64,000 nucleotides of DNA from Algoriphagus marinus. Its GTDB lineage: Bacteria; Bacteroidota; Bacteroidia; Cytophagales; Cyclobacteriaceae. Where the stretch lies: contig NZ_MSPQ01000013.1 of the NCBI RefSeq assembly GCF_001936475.1, forward strand, positions 1 to 64,000, written 5' to 3'. The notes under the pieces were generated by a model. That model was not told where the DNA came from and did not search any database. It saw only the letters and a program-made list of their open reading frames with translations. This document shows, piece after piece, positions 60,405-64,000 of the stretch. Position 1 is the stretch's first letter; each line of letters starts with the position of its first letter. The translations under genes were made by a program, and so were the position numbers.

Positions 60405-61591
60405 TCAGCGCAAGAAGAGATAAATTCAATAGTGAGTTTACCAATGAAAGGTATCAATCCCTTCTAAAGGATATCGCATCTGATTTTGATTATTTGCCTA
60501 CTTTTAGAATTGCTGAAACCCCATTTTTTATTCCTTCTGAGCTTAGAGATCAATTAATTGAGGCAAGCCATCAAGTTGTTGATTTTATAAGGAGGAAGGA
60601 CTTCAAATCAATAACCCAGCGGGCTATTGATTTGAATACCAACGTTCCCAATGAGGACGCACATACCCAATTTTTGGCAATCGATTTCGGGATTTGTTCT
60701 GAAAATGGCGAACTAATTCCTAAACTTATCGAAGTTCAAGGATTTCCCTCCATTTTCAATTTTCAGGAAAATCTTTTCAAAAAATTAAAAGCACATTATC
60801 CTTTTTTGAAGGATATGACGCCTTTTTTTGAAGGAATCTCTGAAGAAAACTATCTTGATCTGCTTAGAAAAGTAATTCTAAAGGGATACCATCCTTCTGA
60901 AGTGATTCTTTTGGAAATTGAACCCGAAAAGCAGAATACGAAAATCGATTTTTATTACTGTAAAAAAGATTTAGGTATTCCTTTAGTTTGTGTGACTGAG
61001 CTGATAAAGGAAAATAAGAAACTTTTTTATCTCGACGAGAATGGTCAAAAAATTCAAGTGAAGCGAATTTATAACCGTGTTATTTTTGACGAATTAGACT
61101 TGAGAAAGGATCTTAAACTCCAATTTAGTTTTCAGGATGAACTCGAAGTGGAATGGGCTGGTCATCCAAACTGGTACACAAGAATTTCTAAGTATATTCT
61201 CCCATATCTCGAAGGGAAATATTTTATTGAGACGACACTGTTAAGTGAGTTGGAGCAAATTCCTAATGATCTTGAAAATTACGTTTTGAAGCCTCTTTTT
61301 TCATTCTCGGGTTCCGGTGTGGTTTTTAATGTTACTCCAGGGGATATTGCAAAAGTTACTCAAAAAGATCTCTATATTCTTCAAAAGAAGGTTCATTATG
61401 AGCCTGTTATCCATTCGCCCGATGGTAAAGTAAAAGTGGAAGTTAGGATTCTAGCACTTTGGCCCGAAGAAGACATCAAACCTACCTTTGTATGCAACCT
61501 TGTCAGGCTCAGTAGAGGTGAGATGATCGGTGTGAAATTCAATAAGGACAAAGACTGGGTAGGAGGGTCGATTGGACTGTTTGAGAAATAA
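60401..61591 (+). CDS. ATP-grasp-like (probably circularly permuted) ligase
   Basis: A 396-residue protein. In the C-terminal half, ENYVLKPLFSFSGSGVVFNV is an ATP-grasp lysine/glycine-loop segment, followed by DLYILQKKVHYEP and VKVEVRILALW. In the N-terminal half, PKLIEVQGFPSIFNFQ resembles a Mg-binding acid/amide segment, which normally comes after, not before, the loop. That order suggests circular permutation as in glutathionylspermidine-synthase-type proteins. It overlaps the amidotransferase gene by ATGA (60401-60404) and ends at a strong terminator. The function as a second amide-bond ligase is inferred. Confidence 0.7.
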   Translation: MISARRDKFNSEFTNERYQSLLKDIASDFDYLPTFRIAETPFFIPSELRDQLIEASHQVVDFIRRKDFKSITQRAIDLNTNVPNEDAHTQFLAIDFGICSENGELIPKLIEVQGFPSIFNFQENLFKKLKAHYPFLKDMTPFFEGISEENYLDLLRKVILKGYHPSEVILLEIEPEKQNTKIDFYYCKKDLGIPLVCVTELIKENKKLFYLDENGQKIQVKRIYNRVIFDELDLRKDLKLQFSFQDELEVEWAGHPNWYTRISKYILPYLEGKYFIETTLLSELEQIPNDLENYVLKPLFSFSGSGVVFNVTPGDIAKVTQKDLYILQKKVHYEPVIHSPDGKVKVEVRILALWPEEDIKPTFVCNLVRLSRGEMIGVKFNKDKDWVGGSIGLFEK

Positions 61592-61621
61592 AAAAAGAGC
61601 GCTTTAACAGCGCTCTTTTTT
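61591..61621. terminator. Bidirectional terminator between the amidoligase operon and pyrE
   Basis: AAAAAAGAGCGCT (61591-61603) and AGCGCTCTTTTTT (61609-61621) are perfect inverted complements around a 5-base loop. With A-run on one side and T-run on the other it can end transcription of the operon (plus) and of pyrE (minus). It starts at the last base of the operon's stop codon. Confidence 0.92.
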
Positions 61622-62265
61622 TATGGATTCCATCTAGCAGGATCATTTCTCCATTCTGAGAGAGATTTGAGTGTGTCATCCTGAATGTACTTGCGATGTA
61701 CTGCTCTTGGAAGCAAAGCTTCGTAGTGACTCAAGCAGATTAATCTTACACCGGCATCCTCAAAGTTCTTAGTGGCTATATCAAAACCATAGGAAAATAT
61801 AGCAACCATTCCTAAAACCTCAAATCCTGCATCTTTTAGGTCTTGTGTAGCTTTTAGGGAGCTTCCACCTGTCGAGACCAAATCTTCCACAACCACTACC
61901 TTTTGCCCAGGAACAACTTTTCCTTCGATCATATTTTCCATGCCATGACCTTTTGGCTTGGATCGTACATAGATAAATGGAAGATCTAAATCATTGGCTA
62001 AAAGGGCTCCCTGTGGGATTCCTGCAGTAGCTACTCCAGCGATGGCTTCTACAGTAGGAAAGAAATGTTGGATACTTCGTACCAACTGTTCCTTGATCAT
62101 AGTTCGCACCTTTGGAAATGAAAGGGCGAGGCGATTGTCGCAATATATAGGTGATTTCCAACCAGAAGCCCAAGTGAAAGGCTTAGAAGGTTGAAGCCGA
62201 ATGGCTTGAATTTCTAATAGCTTGTCAGCTATTTCTGCGGCTACATTTTGATCTAAAATTTCCAT
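61621..62265 (-). CDS. pyrE: Orotate phosphoribosyltransferase
   Basis: A 214-residue enzyme. PRPP-binding motif VVVVEDLVSTGGSSLKA, substrate part FTWASGWKSPIYCDNRLALSFP and flexible-loop KPKGHGMENMIEG are present. It converts orotate and PRPP to OMP in pyrimidine synthesis. It is minus-strand, back-to-back with the amidoligase operon, and divergent from the NUDIX gene (92 bp between starts). Confidence 0.96.
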   Translation of the reverse strand: MEILDQNVAAEIADKLLEIQAIRLQPSKPFTWASGWKSPIYCDNRLALSFPKVRTMIKEQLVRSIQHFFPTVEAIAGVATAGIPQGALLANDLDLPFIYVRSKPKGHGMENMIEGKVVPGQKVVVVEDLVSTGGSSLKATQDLKDAGFEVLGMVAIFSYGFDIATKNFEDAGVRLICLSHYEALLPRAVHRKYIQDDTLKSLSEWRNDPARWNP

Positions 62266-62357
62266 GACTCAAAAATAAGATATTAAGTTTGGTGAAGGTT
62301 GTTGCAACGTGAAAATTTATGCATTTTTGAATTTACTCAAGCAATAACGATTCAAAA

Positions 62358-63044
62358 ATGAGAATCTTCGTCAATGACAAACCATTGGATCTAGTAAGCT
62401 ACGAAGAATTAGACTCTTCGAAGAACTTTGAATCCGAATATTTCCCCTCAGATAGCCCTCCTTCAGAGATTTTTTGGGAAGATGATGTGTTAATTCACGA
62501 ACCTTCACATGATTTGATTATTGGTTTGCTTTATACTTTGCGAACACGAAAATTAAAAAAACTTGATTCTATTACCTTGGTTACCAAAGATAAATCTGGC
62601 TTAAAGAAATTTATAAAAAGTCGTTTTTTGACAATCAAAGCCGCAGGAGGTGTTGTTACCAAAAAAGATAAAATCCTGTTGATTTATCGTTTAGGTAAAT
62701 GGGATTTCCCAAAAGGAAAATTTGATAAAGGAGAAACCCCAATTCAATGTGCATTGCGGGAGGTAGAAGAAGAGTGTGCAATAAAGGTAAAAGCAGGTAA
62801 ACCCCTCATCACAACTTGGCATACGTATACTCAGGATCGCAAAAGCATTCTCAAAAAAACCTATTGGTTTCAGATGGACTGTATCAGCGATGAAAAGATG
62901 ACACCTCAAGCAGAAGAGGGAATCGAGGATATCAGATGGTTTTATGAGGGCGACGCCAAAATAGCATTGGTCAATTCTTACCCTTCCATGCGATTCCTTT
63001 TCAAGAACTTTTTAAAAACTCACCTCAAGACTCAGAGCTTATAA
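62358..63044 (+). CDS. NUDIX hydrolase
   Basis: A 228-residue protein. The NUDIX box is GKFDKGETPIQCALREVEEECAI (about residues 120-142), with GGVVTKKDKILLIYRLGKWDFPK before it. The N-terminal about 95 residues are an extra domain of unknown role (starts MRIFVNDKPLDLVSYEE). It cleaves a nucleoside-diphosphate derivative; the substrate is unknown. Its 3' end overlaps the convergent coaD by 13 bp. The pyrE-NUDIX-coaD-DUF3822 order is common in this group as far as I recall. Confidence 0.9.
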   Translation: MRIFVNDKPLDLVSYEELDSSKNFESEYFPSDSPPSEIFWEDDVLIHEPSHDLIIGLLYTLRTRKLKKLDSITLVTKDKSGLKKFIKSRFLTIKAAGGVVTKKDKILLIYRLGKWDFPKGKFDKGETPIQCALREVEEECAIKVKAGKPLITTWHTYTQDRKSILKKTYWFQMDCISDEKMTPQAEEGIEDIRWFYEGDAKIALVNSYPSMRFLFKNFLKTHLKTQSL

Positions 63045-63487
63045 GGCAAAAATTCATTGACTTCTCCTCCAAAGCGATGCACTTCTCGGATAATCGTAGA
63101 ACTAATAGCCGCATACTTAGGAGATGTTATAAGAAATACTGTCTCTAATTCCTCATTCAAGTAGCGGTTCATCTGGCTGATGGTATTTTCATATTCAAAA
63201 TCAGTGGTGTTTCTAAGTCCTCTGAGCAGAAATTGTGCACCATATTTTTTTGCAAGGGTAGAAGTTAATTCATTGTAGATGACAACTTTTACGCGATCAG
63301 TATCCTGATATACTTGCTCTATTTGCTCCACCATCATTTGGATGTCGAAATAGCGATTTTTCTTAGTGGAATTATAACCTATTCCGATAATTACCTCGTC
63401 AAAAAGACTCAAACTCCTGATTACAATATCGTGGTGCCCAAGGGTATAAGGGTCAAATGAGCCAGGAAATATTGCTATCTTTTTCAT
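63032..63487 (-). CDS. coaD: Phosphopantetheine adenylyltransferase
   Basis: A 151-residue nucleotidyltransferase. IAIFPGSFDPYTLGHHDIV contains the HxGH-like TLGHHD site, FLLRGLRNTTDFEYE binds the substrate, and ISSTIIREVHRFGG is the C-terminal ISSTxIR motif. It makes dephospho-CoA from 4'-phosphopantetheine and ATP. It follows the DUF3822 gene by 3 bp. Confidence 0.96.
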   Translation of the reverse strand: MKKIAIFPGSFDPYTLGHHDIVIRSLSLFDEVIIGIGYNSTKKNRYFDIQMMVEQIEQVYQDTDRVKVVIYNELTSTLAKKYGAQFLLRGLRNTTDFEYENTISQMNRYLNEELETVFLITSPKYAAISSTIIREVHRFGGEVNEFLPYKL

Positions 63488-63490
63488 GTT

Positions 63491-64000
63491 TCAGGAATAT
63501 TGCCAGTTTACTTCAAAGAGATTGAGCGACTTTAAATTCTTGAAGCCTTGATTATAGTTTTGATTGGATGTTGGACTGATGATTCTAAAGTTTTGAAAAT
63601 AGCTTTTTCCCCAATCTTCAGTAATTTTTAATGCTGAATCGAAACCGAGAATTGTGATTCTAACGTGAATTCGATCATATTTTAATTGTTTGATAAGAAT
63701 CAGAATATATTTTAAAATATCATCCTCGGTATCTATATCAAACATATTGAATACTGCCAGCTCTTGGTCTGAAAATGCTGTGGCATACATATGACCCTCG
63801 AAAGAATAGATTAAAATTTCTTGACCGATGAGGTTGAATCGTTCTTTAAATAGATAAGAAAGAATAGAAACCGATCCGTGAAATAAATTTATTTCTGAAA
63901 ACCTAGCGTCCAGTGATTTTTTGACTTTTTCTGGAATTGCAGAGACAATTTGGAGATTATTGCTGTCTAATGCCGAATTAAAATAAAACAGATTGCCTTT
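63491..64000 (-). CDS. DUF3822-family protein (5' end beyond the window)
   Basis: The minus-strand frame is open from 63491 to the right edge, 170 codons with no stop, so this is a truncated gene; an internal ATG at 63790 is not the true start. The visible sequence includes FHGSVSILSYLFK, IYSFEGHMYATAFSDQELAVFNMF and DRIHVRITILGFD. The family is a Bacteroidota-specific protein with an ASKHA-like (actin/hexokinase-type) shape that often precedes coaD. Function is unknown. Confidence 0.82.
   Translation of the reverse strand, partial: KGNLFYFNSALDSNNLQIVSAIPEKVKKSLDARFSEINLFHGSVSILSYLFKERFNLIGQEILIYSFEGHMYATAFSDQELAVFNMFDIDTEDDILKYILILIKQLKYDRIHVRITILGFDSALKITEDWGKSYFQNFRIISPTSNQNYNQGFKNLKSLNLFEVNWQYS

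Overview
The window looks like chromosomal DNA of a Bacteroidota bacterium, most likely order Cytophagales, family Cyclobacteriaceae (Algoriphagus-like). The reasons are the gene families: a type IX secretion C-terminal sorting domain, CarboxypepD-regulatory/TonB-type outer-membrane barrel, DUF6090, DUF3822, DUF2141, YceI, menaquinone genes, SusC-free lipoprotein-rich content and GH67 alpha-glucuronidase. Other signs are the near absence of Shine-Dalgarno sequences and the moderately AT-rich composition. No rRNA, tRNA or CRISPR array was seen. The genus is an inference.

Region 1 (1-9.25 kb) is accessory DNA. A TetR regulator and a cupin protein are divergent. They are followed by four co-oriented minus-strand units: a serine hydrolase, a DUF6090 protein, a uracil-DNA-glycosylase-like protein, and a two-gene AAA ATPase/DUF4435 pair resembling the PARIS anti-phage system. 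Each unit is separated from the next by an imperfect palindrome of about 130 bp. The first bases of each unit are the inverted complement of the start of its own palindrome, with 8/9 to 14/15 matches. This is the geometry of integron gene cassettes with attC sites. A tyrosine recombinase gene sits at one end of the array, but its catalytic tyrosine has been replaced by an 18-bp palindrome, so the array is probably frozen. A remnant of an outer-membrane-protein tail lies beside the recombinase.

Region 2 (9.3-24.3 kb) holds a sugar dehydrogenase lipoprotein and an outer-membrane barrel. Next come a LexA-like XRE-S24 repressor operon convergent with a membrane TIR protein, and the divergent menE/menB pair of menaquinone synthesis. 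Several hydrolases and a GH67 alpha-glucuronidase complete it.

Region 3 (24.4-44.7 kb) begins with an AddAB-like helicase-nuclease pair. It continues with a large sugar dehydrogenase-PKD-cytochrome c lipoprotein, a DEAD-box helicase, small enzymes, an S10-type peptidase and a serine hydrolase. It ends with a 1517-residue repetitive type IX-secreted surface protein and a lone response regulator.

Region 4 (44.9-55.9 kb) is housekeeping. groES-groEL has a textbook sigma-54 promoter. A miaB / sigma-54 activator / lptE / TPR-like / secG operon, dinB, a YceI lipoprotein and a gamma-carbonic-anhydrase-like protein follow.

Region 5 (56-64 kb) contains a compact five-gene operon: esterase, ATP-grasp ligase, GCS2 carboxylate-amine ligase, class I glutamine amidotransferase and a second, apparently permuted ATP-grasp protein. 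It is closed by a strong bidirectional terminator and looks like a dedicated pathway for an unidentified amide- or peptide-type metabolite. pyrE, a NUDIX hydrolase, coaD and a truncated DUF3822 gene end the window.

The two best candidates for an undescribed system are the integron-like cassette array with its broken recombinase, and the amidoligase operon.
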